Shown: positions 7,940-14,916 of the stretch, piece after piece
Layout: each line of letters starts with the position of its first letter
How positions within the stretch are numbered: position 1 is the stretch's first letter
Source of the DNA: a virus
Strand: one strand, 5' to 3'
DNA length: 33,096 nt
IMG/VR virus record: IMGVR_UViG_3300011114_000184
Span: 1 to 33,096 of that record
Translations under genes and position numbers: made by a program
The notes under the pieces: generated by a model
What the model saw: the letters and a program-made list of their open reading frames with translations, nothing else
What the model was told of the DNA's origin: nothing
Database searches by the model: none

Positions 7940-9229
7940 TTATCCCATCCAGCTTGCGCCAGGACTATAAGTTAATTTTTGAGCTTTACGTTCTTTTTTA
8001 TCTTGGATCATTAAACCTATATAGCGAAATGCGTCAGCGCCATGAGAATATACATCATGGAGTGGATTTCGACTAAATTGACCTGTATCAGCGTCAACTT
8101 CATATCGGTAGTGACGCAAGCATTGTAACCCATCCTCGCAATTTTCTCTATCAAAATAGCAACTATTGAATATGGTTCGTGCTGCATTTATAGAATCAAC
8201 AATAGGAACTCTAGGTAAAATGTTAGTTTTGTATCCTGCTGCTCTAACTATGTCATTAATAGACCTACCATTAGAAGCAATGTTCTTGCTCTCTGCATCG
8301 TGTGGTAAGTGTAAAGTATCGTATATATACCCAAACTTCTGCATTTCTGCTAAATAATGAGTGATAGTCTTTTGCGTGTCTTGCATATAATTAATTAATC
8401 TTGTTTCCATGCCTATAAACTGCACAAACCATATAGCTGTGTGATCTGCCCATCCTAAATCAAAGACCGCATGGACAGGTTTTGTGGCATCGTAAGGCAC
8501 TTTTGTGATTCTTCCTGATAGCTCTGCCATATTCATCTCATTAGCGAATATAGCGCCATCAACGGTGAGTCGGCATAAGCCTTCCCATACATTATTATAT
8601 GCTTGTAAATCTCTATTCTTGAGGGAATCTTTCTCAAGTCGGAGTGTTTCAGGAAACCAAGGATTATCATTCCAATTAACTCTTTGAACTACAGAGTGTT
8701 CAGGAGGACTTATAATAAATCTTTGATAAGTTTCATCTGATTCTAATTCAGGATTAAAGGTTAGCCATATTTCTGACTTTTCTTTACGGATAGTTGGAAT
8801 TAACACATTCCAGCTAGTCTTTGATACGGTTTGCGCTTCTTCTACCCATGCTATGTCAATACCCTCAAACGATTTAACATTGGCTATGTTGTTCTTTAAG
8901 CCAACAAAGGCAAACTCTGTGCCGTTTAATCCTCTAATGGTTGCTTGAGTGACTTCATAAAAGCCTTCTAATCCCATTTCTATGATTTGATCTGATAGGA
9001 GCTTATGCACAGAATCCTTCATGGAAGTCATAAACTCTCTAGCGCATAATATACGAGTTGGAACTCTAGCGCCTTTAATTAATAATGCTCTTGCAACACC
9101 CCAAGACTTTGCACCGCCTCGACCTCCGTATAGGACTCGATAGCGTGATTCTTTTGGTTCAAATAGACATTGGAGCTTTGCAGGGAACTGAACTTTCCCT
9201 ATGGCTTCATTTAATTGCTGGTCATTCAC
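7940..9229 (-). CDS. Terminase large subunit (packaging ATPase and nuclease)
   Basis: 429 residues. Walker A GGRGGAKS at about 35-42, Walker B IDIAWVEE at 124-131, the coupling motif TFNPE near 157-161, and a C-terminal RNase H-like nuclease with acidic residues in VFDLGWADHTA (D257), LPHDAES (about 309-314) and VYSHGADAFRY near 395. It cuts and translocates concatemeric DNA into the head through the portal. The start ATG 9229 overlaps the upstream small gene by 8 bases, the usual TerS-TerL coupling. P22-like phages package by headful, which agrees with the overlapping window ends. Confidence 0.95.
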   Translation of the reverse strand: MNDQQLNEAIGKVQFPAKLQCLFEPKESRYRVLYGGRGGAKSWGVARALLIKGARVPTRILCAREFMTSMKDSVHKLLSDQIIEMGLEGFYEVTQATIRGLNGTEFAFVGLKNNIANVKSFEGIDIAWVEEAQTVSKTSWNVLIPTIRKEKSEIWLTFNPELESDETYQRFIISPPEHSVVQRVNWNDNPWFPETLRLEKDSLKNRDLQAYNNVWEGLCRLTVDGAIFANEMNMAELSGRITKVPYDATKPVHAVFDLGWADHTAIWFVQFIGMETRLINYMQDTQKTITHYLAEMQKFGYIYDTLHLPHDAESKNIASNGRSINDIVRAAGYKTNILPRVPIVDSINAARTIFNSCYFDRENCEDGLQCLRHYRYEVDADTGQFSRNPLHDVYSHGADAFRYIGLMIQDKKERKAQKLTYSPGASWMG

Positions 9230-9491
9230 TAGGTTTTACAAACGTGACTTCAATCCCTGTTAATAATGGACTACCATCAGCACCACTAATCTCTTGGAAT
9301 TGTATTGCTTTGCCATCCAAACGATCCACAACCTCTTTTACCGCCCAAGGTTCACGAGCAACTGCTGCTTCGACTAAACCTTCAACGATTGAGGGAAGCT
9401 TGTCAGGGTTCTGAACAATGTGCTTGCGTAAAGCATCATAGAACAGTTTTGACTTAACTCCGTTTTGATTTCCGATAGGTGCGCCTGCCAT
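9222..9491 (-). CDS. Putative small terminase subunit-like protein
   Basis: 89 residues. The N-terminus (MAGAPIGNQNG) and the helical AAVAREPWAVKEVVDRLDGK segment resemble the short DUF5681-like proteins often found directly before TerL and thought to act as small terminase or DNA-recognition subunits. It overlaps TerL by 8 bases. It is shorter than classical TerS proteins, so the role rests on position and N-terminal resemblance. Confidence 0.65.
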   Translation of the reverse strand: MAGAPIGNQNGVKSKLFYDALRKHIVQNPDKLPSIVEGLVEAAVAREPWAVKEVVDRLDGKAIQFQEISGADGSPLLTGIEVTFVKPSE

Positions 9492-9527
9492 AATTGGGTC
9501 AATAATTAACTAATTGATTAAATTATA

Positions 9528-9734
9528 TTATGCTTGTGGTTCTTCAGGCAATGGATCAGCTTTAGCAGTGTCCTCAACTTTAGCCTTTTCAGCCTCTTGT
9601 TGCTCTGCTATTTGTGGGATAGCTTGAGTTTTAATCTTTACTACGATTTGCTCTGCTACTTCCATTGGTAGTTTATATAGGCCTGCTACTACTAATTCTG
9701 CTTCTTTGATTTCAAGCTCCAACTTAATGGCCAT
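9528..9734 (-). CDS. Small helical protein upstream of terminase, unknown
   Basis: 68 residues starting at ATG 9734 after a CCAAGGAGCAAATC leader. The first 45 residues are an amphipathic helical region (KLELEIKEAELVVAGLYKLP), followed by an acidic E, A, P tail (ADPLPEEPQA). Similar short proteins starting MAIKLELE occur next to terminase genes in environmental phages, but no function is established that I know of. Confidence 0.7.
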   Translation of the reverse strand: MAIKLELEIKEAELVVAGLYKLPMEVAEQIVVKIKTQAIPQIAEQQEAEKAKVEDTAKADPLPEEPQA

Positions 9735-9750
9735 GATTTGCTCCTTGGTT

Positions 9751-9768
9751 AGTGTGTATAGTGTGTAT
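9751..9768. repeat. Two-copy 9-bp tandem repeat
   Basis: AGTGTGTAT occurs twice in direct succession (9751-9759 and 9760-9768) in the short gap between two small genes. The second copy overlaps the stop of the upstream 45-residue gene. No function is apparent. Confidence 0.5.
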
Positions 9769-9905
9769 TATTTCTTTTTCTTGCTTGCTTCACGTTTTAC
9801 TGCATAAGCAATTGCCACAGATTGCTTTTGTGGTTTTCCTGCTTTAATCTCTGCCTTAATGTTTGATGTAAACGCTTTGGCGCTTGTTGATTTCTTTAAC
9901 GGCAT
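9768..9905 (-). CDS. Small basic protein, DUF6496-like
   Basis: A 45-residue ORF from ATG 9905 to TAA 9768. It is strongly basic, starting MPLKKSTSAKAF, with a central AGKPQKQSVAIAYAVKRE motif and a lysine tail. The GKPQKQAVAIAYA-type motif is common to tiny proteins scattered through many phages and annotated as DUF6496-like. It lies four bases after the GroES-like gene and shares its direction. The function is unknown; the charge suggests nucleic-acid binding. Confidence 0.75.
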   Translation of the reverse strand: MPLKKSTSAKAFTSNIKAEIKAGKPQKQSVAIAYAVKREASKKKK

Positions 9906-9909
9906 AATT

Positions 9910-10209
9910 TTACTCGCTTTCTTCTATAAATGCGACATCTTGCCATGACATAATAAGAAACTTCTCACCGTTATCCATGACAGGTTGAAATTTAAGATAT
10001 TCGTCTTTACCCATAGTTCCAAATCTGATCTTATCGCCTATCTTAACATGAACAGGCTCATACTTGCCTTCTTTGATCTTTTTGCCAGGCCCAACTGCTA
10101 CGACTACGCCTGTATTGTATTCTTCATGGTATATAAAGCCAGGGATAGTTGACTTGGCTTCACGCTCAATAGGTTTTACTAATATTTTGTCTGCAAAAGG
10201 TCTTATCAT
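9910..10209 (-). CDS. GroES-like co-chaperonin (Cpn10)
   Basis: 99 residues, the length of bacterial GroES. It opens MIRPFADKILVKPIE like the family's first beta strand, has a mobile-loop-like segment at about 20-33 (STIPGFIYHEEYNTG) with a hydrophobic FIY triplet where GroES has IVL, a central GVVVAVGPGK strand, VKIGDKIRFG, and ends KFLIMSWQDVAFIEE, matching the family's LIM...D..A ending. Phage co-chaperonins such as T4 gp31 pair with host GroEL to fold the coat protein. It overlaps the upstream gene by four bases (ATGA). Confidence 0.9.
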   Translation of the reverse strand: MIRPFADKILVKPIEREAKSTIPGFIYHEEYNTGVVVAVGPGKKIKEGKYEPVHVKIGDKIRFGTMGKDEYLKFQPVMDNGEKFLIMSWQDVAFIEESE

Positions 10210-10451
10210 TTCTTAATCCTTTTAGGTTTGGTTTCAATTTGGATAGGTTTAGATTCTAATAGGTTATTAGTAATGGGTTCATCCATCACTTCGTCTTTAG
10301 TTCTTGCTACGTTAGCAAATATAAATTCACCGCACCATTCGCTAGGCGCTTTAGTAAGGGATTGTGGGTATCTATGACAAGAACCTAATTGACCGCCTGT
10401 AATAAAAAATTTACAAGCTATGCAACTATCTGTAGAATTTGATGTAGCCAT
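10206..10451 (-). CDS. Small cysteine-rich protein, putative metal-binding
   Basis: 81 residues with cysteines in CIACKFF, GSCHRYP and EWCGEF spacing within the first 45 residues, a pattern that suggests a small zinc or iron-sulphur site, and a polar basic C-terminal tail (TKPKRIKK). GGAGG lies eight bases before the ATG. Similar CxxCKFF...CHRYP proteins are widespread in phage genomes as hypotheticals. The stop overlaps the GroES-like start. Function unknown. Confidence 0.75.
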   Translation of the reverse strand: MATSNSTDSCIACKFFITGGQLGSCHRYPQSLTKAPSEWCGEFIFANVARTKDEVMDEPITNNLLESKPIQIETKPKRIKK

Positions 10452-10484
10452 TTAATAAACCTCCATTATTACTTGGTTAGAACT

Positions 10485-10513
10485 CCCAATCAGTCTAGGG
10501 CTGGTTGGGTTTT
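10485..10513 (+). terminator. Terminator-like hairpin in plus orientation
   Basis: CCCAATCAG (10485-10493) and CTGGTTGGG (10501-10509) pair over 9 bp with one G-T wobble and a 7-base loop, followed on the plus strand by TTTT. All genes here are read on the minus strand, where no T-run follows, so it may stop antisense transcription or structure the leader of the 81-residue gene. Confidence 0.4.
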
Positions 10514-10520
10514 CGTTTAA

Positions 10521-10703
10521 TTAACTATACTTCTTGTGATCGTAACAAACTTTTTCAGAACTTCCGCCTTTAAAAAGTTTATCAACACCAACTGCGTCTT
10601 TCTTACCCATTGCTACTCCACCCTTCATGCTTTCTTTTTTTTCGCCTGAAGCGTCAGAAGCTTTAGCACCCATTGGTAGTTTTTCTTTATTGTAATATCC
10701 CAT
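10521..10703 (-). CDS. Small G/K-rich protein, unknown
   Basis: 60 residues with ATG 10703 behind AAAAGGAAAAATT. It is rich in lysine, glycine and serine (GEKKESMKGGVAMGKKD) with no hydrophobic core, so it may be largely disordered. It sits between NinG and the cysteine-rich gene on the same strand. I do not recognise a family, but the clear binding site and tight spacing make it a likely gene. Confidence 0.6.
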   Translation of the reverse strand: MGYYNKEKLPMGAKASDASGEKKESMKGGVAMGKKDAVGVDKLFKGGSSEKVCYDHKKYS

Positions 10704-10726
10704 AATTTTTCCTTTTAGCTAAAAGC

Positions 10727-11263
10727 TCAACCCTGTTTATCAGGATTAAGAGCCTTTATTTTAGCAGAAAAATGAGCCTTGAGTAACCTTATTTCTTCTA
10801 TACCAATCTTTATTGTGCTGTTATCAGATTCGAGTGTTTCAACAGCGTGTATTCCAATTTTTCTAATAAGTCCGTGTCTGTATCGGATGAGATTACCAGA
10901 TAAATGGGTGTTACAGGCCGAGCATTGTCTGTGGCAGTTAAGCTCGTTAAATCGAAGGTGTCCTGCACTTCCAATGCTTCGGTAATGGCCTGCATGATAT
11001 GCGTAGGCACTCTTTGACCCACAACTAATACAACCGTCATCTTGATCCCTTAACCTAATATATTTATTAAATACTACTTGTGTGTCTTTTAACCAATCGG
11101 ATCGGCTTTTTAGTTTTAGCTTGGCTTCTTTAACTTCTTTTTTGACAATTTTAATTCTTTTGTTTTTTGACAGCTCTATAGCACATTTCCATCCACAAAC
11201 TTGTTGCAATGGTTTAGTCGGTGTGAATTCTACTTTACAAACCTTACACTTCTTCGGTTTCAC
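10727..11263 (-). CDS. ninG: NinG-like recombination protein
   Basis: 178 residues. An N-terminal zinc-knuckle-like segment (KCKVCKVEF...QVCGWKC), a central basic helix (VKEAKLKLKSRSDWLKDTQVVFNKYIRLRD), then a CISCG...YHAGHYRS...LRFNELNCHRQCSACNTHLSGN region with the HNH-like Cys/His arrangement of the lambda NinG (Rap) family. In lambda NinG acts as a structure-specific endonuclease in Red-mediated recombination. It overlaps the NinB gene by 20 bases, so the pair forms a recombination unit with SSB, the annealing protein and the exonuclease encoded in this genome. Confidence 0.92.
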   Translation of the reverse strand: MKPKKCKVCKVEFTPTKPLQQVCGWKCAIELSKNKRIKIVKKEVKEAKLKLKSRSDWLKDTQVVFNKYIRLRDQDDGCISCGSKSAYAYHAGHYRSIGSAGHLRFNELNCHRQCSACNTHLSGNLIRYRHGLIRKIGIHAVETLESDNSTIKIGIEEIRLLKAHFSAKIKALNPDKQG

Positions 11264-11696
11264 TAAATCTTACTCCTAATTCTGCACCATAAGCGTATAT
11301 ACTTTCTATATACAAATTAAATCCATGCTTGGTTAGTTTTTGAGTTGATCCAATTAACACTCTTTTGCCGTCAGGCGTTTCCTCGTATTTTTTATAGCCT
11401 TCTTTAACTTGTTTAGGATCAGGAAAATCAGGTAAGAATTTTTCTTTAAAGTATTCGTGCCATATTAAAGCAGAATATTGTCTGCCATGAACCCAAGCTT
11501 GTGTAGCTATGTCGTTTAATGGCCCTGCCCACATCAAAGCATTAGCGCTTAATGATCTACCTTTTTGTTCTTCACGAATAATAACTTCAAGTGGCCGTTC
11601 AATGTCTATTGGTGCATTTTGTATTGCGCTTATAGCTGTGTCGGCTTGCAGCTTTCCTACAAGTCTAATAACTTTAGGTAAGTAATCTGTTCTCAT
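11244..11696 (-). CDS. ninB: NinB-like recombination protein
   Basis: About 150 residues from ATG 11696, preceded by GAGAAACGACATT; an in-frame ATG at 11717 lacks a binding site and would increase overlap with the upstream gene. Typical NinB features are the RPLEVIIREEQKGRSLSANALMWA segment, the WHEYFKEKFLP helix, and GSTQKLTKHGFNLYIESIYAYGAELGVRF near the C-terminus. In lambda NinB (Orf) binds ssDNA and assists recombination together with SSB. Here the SSB gene lies just upstream and NinG overlaps downstream. Confidence 0.88.
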   Translation of the reverse strand: MRTDYLPKVIRLVGKLQADTAISAIQNAPIDIERPLEVIIREEQKGRSLSANALMWAGPLNDIATQAWVHGRQYSALIWHEYFKEKFLPDFPDPKQVKEGYKKYEETPDGKRVLIGSTQKLTKHGFNLYIESIYAYGAELGVRFSETEEV

Positions 11697-11877
11697 AATG
11701 TCGTTTCTCGTAATCATTGCGACAATCTATATCGCAAAAGCGTTTAATAGAAGGTGATTGACAATTTAGACAAGAGCCGTTTGATTCAATAGATTTTTGA
11801 TGCGCTCTTATATTTTTAATAGCTTCATCTCTATCGTGTTGTTCTAAATCGCTGGCTCTGTCAAAATCATCTTGCAT
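11674..11877 (-). CDS. TraR/DksA-like small zinc-finger protein
   Basis: 67 residues. The N-terminus (DDFDRASDLEQHDRDEAI) matches the acidic helix of phage TraR/DksA-like proteins, followed by a four-cysteine site (CLNC...FCDIDC) as in their zinc finger. In bacteria such proteins enter the RNA polymerase secondary channel and change promoter choice. Here the finger is compact and the coiled-coil arm short, so it may only be a small zinc protein. It starts four bases after the SSB stop without an obvious binding site, suggesting coupling. Confidence 0.65.
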   Translation of the reverse strand: MQDDFDRASDLEQHDRDEAIKNIRAHQKSIESNGSCLNCQSPSIKRFCDIDCRNDYEKRHYENRLLT

Positions 11878-11880
11878 AGT

Positions 11881-12285
11881 TTAAAAAGGAATATCAGATT
11901 CCATGTCATCAAAGTTAGCTGGCGCAGGTGTTTTAGCAACTTCTTTAGCTTCTTCACGACTGCCTAACATTTGCATTTGATCTGCAACTATTTCAGTTGT
12001 ATAACGATCCTTTCCTTCTTTGTCTTGCCATTTACGAGTTTGAAGTCTGCCTTCAATATAAACAGGGCGGCCTTTCTTTAAATACTCACCTGCAATCTCT
12101 GCAAGCTTTCTAAATATAACTACGTTGTGCCACTCGGTCTTGTCTTGCTTATTGCCTTCTTTGTCTTTCCATGATTCAGTTGTAGCTAAACTAAAATTAC
12201 AAACTGCGTCACCGTTTGGTAAATGTCTTAAGTCAGGGTCTTTACCAAGATTGCCTAATACGATTACTTTATTTACTGATGCCAT
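11881..12285 (-). CDS. ssb: Single-stranded DNA-binding protein
   Basis: 134 residues with the full OB-fold signature: [18 protein letters not shown] at the start, [52 protein letters not shown] and [13 protein letters not shown]. It ends in an acidic tail with DMESDIPF, matching the conserved SSB C-terminal tip that recruits partner proteins. It coats ssDNA during phage replication and recombination. GAGGAGAGCAGC precedes ATG 12285, which overlaps the upstream gene by 17 bases. Confidence 0.96.
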   Translation of the reverse strand: MASVNKVIVLGNLGKDPDLRHLPNGDAVCNFSLATTESWKDKEGNKQDKTEWHNVVIFRKLAEIAGEYLKKGRPVYIEGRLQTRKWQDKEGKDRYTTEIVADQMQMLGSREEAKEVAKTPAPANFDDMESDIPF

Positions 12286-12502
12286 GCTGCTCTCCTCTGT
12301 TGTGAATTGATGTTAGATTAGATAATACATATTTATCACCTAATTGTCTTTTTAAAAATTGAATTTTAATATTGCGTCTTTCTAAAAATTCAATGTCATT
12401 TTGTGTTACAGGTAATGCAACTCCGTAAAAACTATGGATTGTAGGTTCATAATCCATTTTAAATGTTAGTTCGCCATAATGATCTAAAAAATATTCTTTC
12501 AT
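12269..12502 (-). CDS. Hypothetical protein upstream of SSB
   Basis: 77 residues, mixed alpha/beta composition, with a basic central segment ([20 protein letters not shown]). There is no cysteine cluster or membrane segment. It is tightly packed between the 94-residue gene (no gap) and SSB (17-base overlap), so it belongs to the replication operon. I recognise no family. Confidence 0.7.
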   Translation of the reverse strand: MKEYFLDHYGELTFKMDYEPTIHSFYGVALPVTQNDIEFLERRNIKIQFLKRQLGDKYVLSNLTSIHNRGEQHGISK

Positions 12503-12787
12503 TTAATCCTCGCACTTTCCATTTAAACATCTTGCGTTTGCTAATGCAGCTTCTTCAATATCTGCAATTGCATCTTTGCCAATAAAGTCATCGGCTGCAA
12601 TTCTTAATCTATTGTATAGACTGCGCTCCACTTCTGTAACAGAAGTTTTCATTAAAAAACCTCTATCTCTTGCATGATCCGAAATAACAGAGTTGACATA
12701 ATCAGAAGGCTCTACACCCCATGATTCAACTTCATTATATTTCTTTTCGTCTATTTCAACTTCAATAATTACACTAAAGCGTTTCAT
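12503..12787 (-). CDS. Hypothetical protein of the replication operon
   Basis: 94 residues. It starts with a beta-strand-like FSVIIEVEIDEKKY, followed by a helical acidic middle, and ends with two cysteines (CLNGKCED). No family recognised. The stop abuts the start of the next gene and the start overlaps the upstream gene by 14 bases, typical of a tightly coupled phage operon. Confidence 0.7.
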   Translation of the reverse strand: MKRFSVIIEVEIDEKKYNEVESWGVEPSDYVNSVISDHARDRGFLMKTSVTEVERSLYNRLRIAADDFIGKDAIADIEEAALANARCLNGKCED

Positions 12788-12959
12788 GTTTCACCTTTCT
12801 GATAAGTTCTAACATTGATGATCTACCATGCTTTTTTTGATACCGTTCAAGCATAGCTCTTGCGTGTGGTTTAAAAGCACCTCGTAGCCAGCGCACCCAA
12901 CAACACTCGTTATTAAAATTAAAACGACCACGATTTTCATTACAATACTCACAATTCAT
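12774..12959 (-). CDS. Small cysteine-containing protein, unknown
   Basis: 61 residues. Four cysteines in CEYC and ECCW within the first 20 residues could bind zinc; a basic helical C-terminal half follows (ARAMLERYQKKHGRSS). Start and stop each overlap their neighbours. The combination suggests a small nucleic-acid-binding protein, but I recognise no family. Confidence 0.6.
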   Translation of the reverse strand: MNCEYCNENRGRFNFNNECCWVRWLRGAFKPHARAMLERYQKKHGRSSMLELIRKVKHETL

Positions 12960-13612
12960 TAAAATAAAATTCCTTGAGTTTCTACGTTACCACCTGAATC
13001 ATAAGTTTGACTATCACCTTTTGGATAAGGCAAAACACCATACATTAATTTTTTTTTCATAATTTTTTTATCTGTTTTTGATCCATGAAAAAAAATATAT
13101 CTATGTTTTCTACTTCTTTCTGTGTAATAAAAATCTTCACCATATTTTTCTTTAATAGATTCTAATGTCATACCGTCAGATAAAGTTTTACTGTGTTTAT
13201 GTTCCAAACCTTTAACAGTCCAATCAACTCTATTTGCAGATAATCCTGTATATAAAAAATTAGTAGATTGATAAACATATCCAACATGGCCTTGAGCTGT
13301 GTCGGCATAACTAACAATAATAGTTGGCCTTGGAAGTAATTTCATTGAATTAGCAACTAAAAAACTAGATTCATTTTTATTATTTTCCATTAAACAAAGC
13401 CTATTTAATTCTAAAACTTTATCGGAATATTCTTTTCCACATATTCCCATACATAATGCAGGGCTAGCAGGTATGCCATAAGTAACAACGCCTTTTAATT
13501 TATCTTTATCATACAAACCAAAAGCAAACATTATTTGAGGTATTCTTTTTGCATAATGTTTTTCAAGTAGCCATGGATATGTTTCTTGATTTTTAATTTG
13601 CATAACTTTCAT
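12959..13612 (-). CDS. Mom-like DNA adenine modification protein (GNAT fold)
   Basis: 217 residues. It opens KNQETYPWLLEKHYAKRIPQ, continues with FGLYDKDKLKGVVTYGIPAS, LELNRLCLMENN, SSFLVANSMKLLPRPTIIVSYADTAQGHVGYVYQSTNFLYTG, the arrangement of the Mom family related to GNAT acetyltransferases. In phage Mu, Mom adds a methylcarbamoyl group to adenine so the DNA resists restriction. Segments HYAKR, LNRL and YADTAQGHVGY correspond to the conserved family blocks. The gene lies in the early operon, before genome packaging. No separate Dam-like methylase is seen. Family assignment is by sequence resemblance; the chemistry here is inferred. Confidence 0.75.
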   Translation of the reverse strand: MKVMQIKNQETYPWLLEKHYAKRIPQIMFAFGLYDKDKLKGVVTYGIPASPALCMGICGKEYSDKVLELNRLCLMENNKNESSFLVANSMKLLPRPTIIVSYADTAQGHVGYVYQSTNFLYTGLSANRVDWTVKGLEHKHSKTLSDGMTLESIKEKYGEDFYYTERSRKHRYIFFHGSKTDKKIMKKKLMYGVLPYPKGDSQTYDSGGNVETQGILF

Positions 13613-14043
13613 TTAGTCCTCAATGCTTCTTTAGCAAATTTAATTCCAATTAAAGATTTATACTTACCCTTTTCTGCGTCATTTAATATTCGTCTAGCCC
13701 ATGCCTTTGAATCAGCAATTGGTCTGCTTGCTATTTCAGAAGCAACTCGTTTCATTTTATCGTGATTGTTTTTTATTTCTTCTTGGCTAAAATGTCTTGG
13801 CAACGCTTTAATAAATTCTTTAGGTTCTTGTAATCGACATAAATCCAAAATGTCAGATATTGTTGGCATAAATTTATTTGAGTTGACGTATTTATCAAAA
13901 GCTTTAGATATAACCATAAACTCGTATTTTTCTAATTTAGCCCACCATATTCTTAAAGTTTCACGATCAAGTTCAGGTCTTGAATAAATAGTTGTAATAC
14001 TATTCATCATGCTTTTAAAACCAATCTTTTCATTTTCTACCAT
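13609..14043 (-). CDS. Putative replicative helicase loader (G39P-like)
   Basis: 144 residues. The N-terminal half has the pattern MMNSITTIYSRPELDRETLRIWWAKLEKYEF...AFDKYVNSNKFMPTISDIL, resembling the helicase-loader/inhibitor family typified by G39P of phage SPP1. The C-terminal half is basic and helical (KRVASEIASRPIADSKAWARRI). It overlaps the downstream Mom-like gene (ATGA) and the upstream replication protein by 7 bases, with GGAGGAGTC before the ATG. It would recruit the host DnaB-type helicase, as no helicase gene is seen in the window. Moderately certain. Confidence 0.6.
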   Translation of the reverse strand: MVENEKIGFKSMMNSITTIYSRPELDRETLRIWWAKLEKYEFMVISKAFDKYVNSNKFMPTISDILDLCRLQEPKEFIKALPRHFSQEEIKNNHDKMKRVASEIASRPIADSKAWARRILNDAEKGKYKSLIGIKFAKEALRTK

Positions 14044-14666
14044 GACTCCTCCTGTGTAGGCTCATCTAACCAACGTGAACCATTTAACCACGTTGACGCA
14101 TGAGGTATATAAAGACCGTTGTTTTTAAACCATTGAGGGCTTTTCTTTTGCCATTCTAATGCTATTAATACTAAATCAATGTCAGGTTTATGTTTAATCC
14201 AAGCTTTTAAAGCTGCGGTTTTTCCAATCTTACGAGGATATGCAGACCAAAATAGATCAAAGGTATTATCTTGATTAATGATTAATGATTTATGGTTAAT
14301 GATTGATGGTTTATGATTAATGATTGGTTGAACGGTTGTTGAACGTTCGTTTAACCTTGCTTCAGCAGATGCCTTTCCTGCCCTAGAAGCCTGATCTATC
14401 CTTGAATTATACTTTTCAATCTCTCTATCACATCGACTATGAATCCAACCTTCTTGTGTATTTTTAAAGAATTCTGTCAAAATTTGACTAGCCATATCTA
14501 TATTAGATATTCTTAATTTTCTTAAAATAAGTTGATTATCATTAGGTATAGGCTTTTCAGAATCGTAATAATAGTTAATTAAACGCAAGTAAATTGCTTC
14601 TTCTTCTAAAGATAAATGAGCTGTATTGCTTACCCATTCTTTTATTTCAAACTGAAAATAGTGCAT
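14037..14666 (-). CDS. Replication protein with DUF1376-like N-terminus
   Basis: 209 residues. The N-terminus (YFQFEIKEWVSNTAHLSLEEEAIYLRLINYYYDSEKPIP) is characteristic of the DUF1376/YdaU family of phage replication proteins. A basic linker then carries a heptapeptide repeat (IINHKPS, IINHKSL, IINQDNT, about 114-134). The C-terminal domain (FDLFWSAYPRKIGKTAALKAW...HASTWLNGSRWLDE) is common at the end of phage initiator proteins. It probably binds the origin and works with the helicase loader encoded next. GAGGTTAT precedes ATG 14666. The candidate origin repeats lie inside its linker, as in lambda O. Confidence 0.8.
   Translation of the reverse strand: MHYFQFEIKEWVSNTAHLSLEEEAIYLRLINYYYDSEKPIPNDNQLILRKLRISNIDMASQILTEFFKNTQEGWIHSRCDREIEKYNSRIDQASRAGKASAEARLNERSTTVQPIINHKPSIINHKSLIINQDNTFDLFWSAYPRKIGKTAALKAWIKHKPDIDLVLIALEWQKKSPQWFKNNGLYIPHASTWLNGSRWLDEPTQEESW
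14275..14323. repeat. Seven-copy heptamer array, candidate replication origin iterons
   Basis: Seven head-to-tail 7-bp units: TTAATGA, TTAATGA, TTTATGG, TTAATGA, TTGATGG, TTTATGA, TTAATGA. Four units are identical and the phase is perfect. They lie in the linker-coding part of the replication protein gene. Because 7 and 3 are co-prime, the array also encodes a 7-residue repeat. The location recalls lambda, where iterons bound by O lie within the O gene. Function as an origin is inference. Confidence 0.55.
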
Positions 14667-14673
14667 ATAACCT

Positions 14674-14856
14674 CTAATCTTTAAATTTGCGTTTTAGGAA
14701 GATTTCAGGGTATTGAAGCTTAATTTTTGCTGGAATACCTCTAACTTTCCAATTGTTTACCTTGATTCTGTCATGGTGTGTAATCAACCCAAGCTTCCTA
14801 GCAAGTTTCGTGCCACCCCCATAGAATTCAATGATTTCTTTATCGGTCATAGGCAT
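14674..14856 (-). CDS. Small HTH regulator, Cro/YdaS-like
   Basis: 60 residues starting at ATG 14856 with AAAGGATTACAGT upstream. The sequence MTDKEIIEFYGGGTKLARKLGL, then INNW-like KVNNWKVRGIPAKIKLQYPEIF, is the single-HTH layout of Cro/YdaS-type phage regulators. It is the first gene of the minus-strand early transcript and lies next to overlapping divergent promoters and an inverted repeat, so it most likely represses its own promoter and perhaps the opposite one. No partner CI-type repressor is present in the window. Confidence 0.75.
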   Translation of the reverse strand: MPMTDKEIIEFYGGGTKLARKLGLITHHDRIKVNNWKVRGIPAKIKLQYPEIFLKRKFKD

Positions 14857-14887
14857 ACTGTAATCCTTTTTAATATTATTGTGTAAA

Positions 14888-14914
14888 ATTATTTAATATA
14901 AATGTTTAAATAAT
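14888..14914. promoter_or_regulatory. Candidate operator (9-bp inverted repeat)
   Basis: ATTATTTAA (14888-14896) and TTAAATAAT (14906-14914) form a perfect inverted repeat with a 9-base spacer. It begins right at the predicted minus-strand transcription start and sits just upstream of the plus-strand -35. Half-site spacing of about two helical turns fits a dimeric HTH protein such as the neighbouring regulator. AT-richness raises the chance of coincidence. Confidence 0.5.
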
Positions 14915-14916
14915 GC

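Noticed and set aside
9085-9414. A 109-codon plus-strand ORF opposite the terminase genes
   Set aside because: It is antisense to the clear TerL and TerS-like frames, has no recognisable domain or good binding site, and the minus-strand frames explain the codon pattern.
10452-10520. A tRNA in the gap around the hairpin
   Set aside because: Only one hairpin forms; there is no cloverleaf, T-loop sequence or acceptor pairing.
10810-11040. A 76-codon minus-strand ORF inside ninG
   Set aside because: Lies in a shifted frame of the conserved Cys/His region of NinG, with no binding site or known motif.
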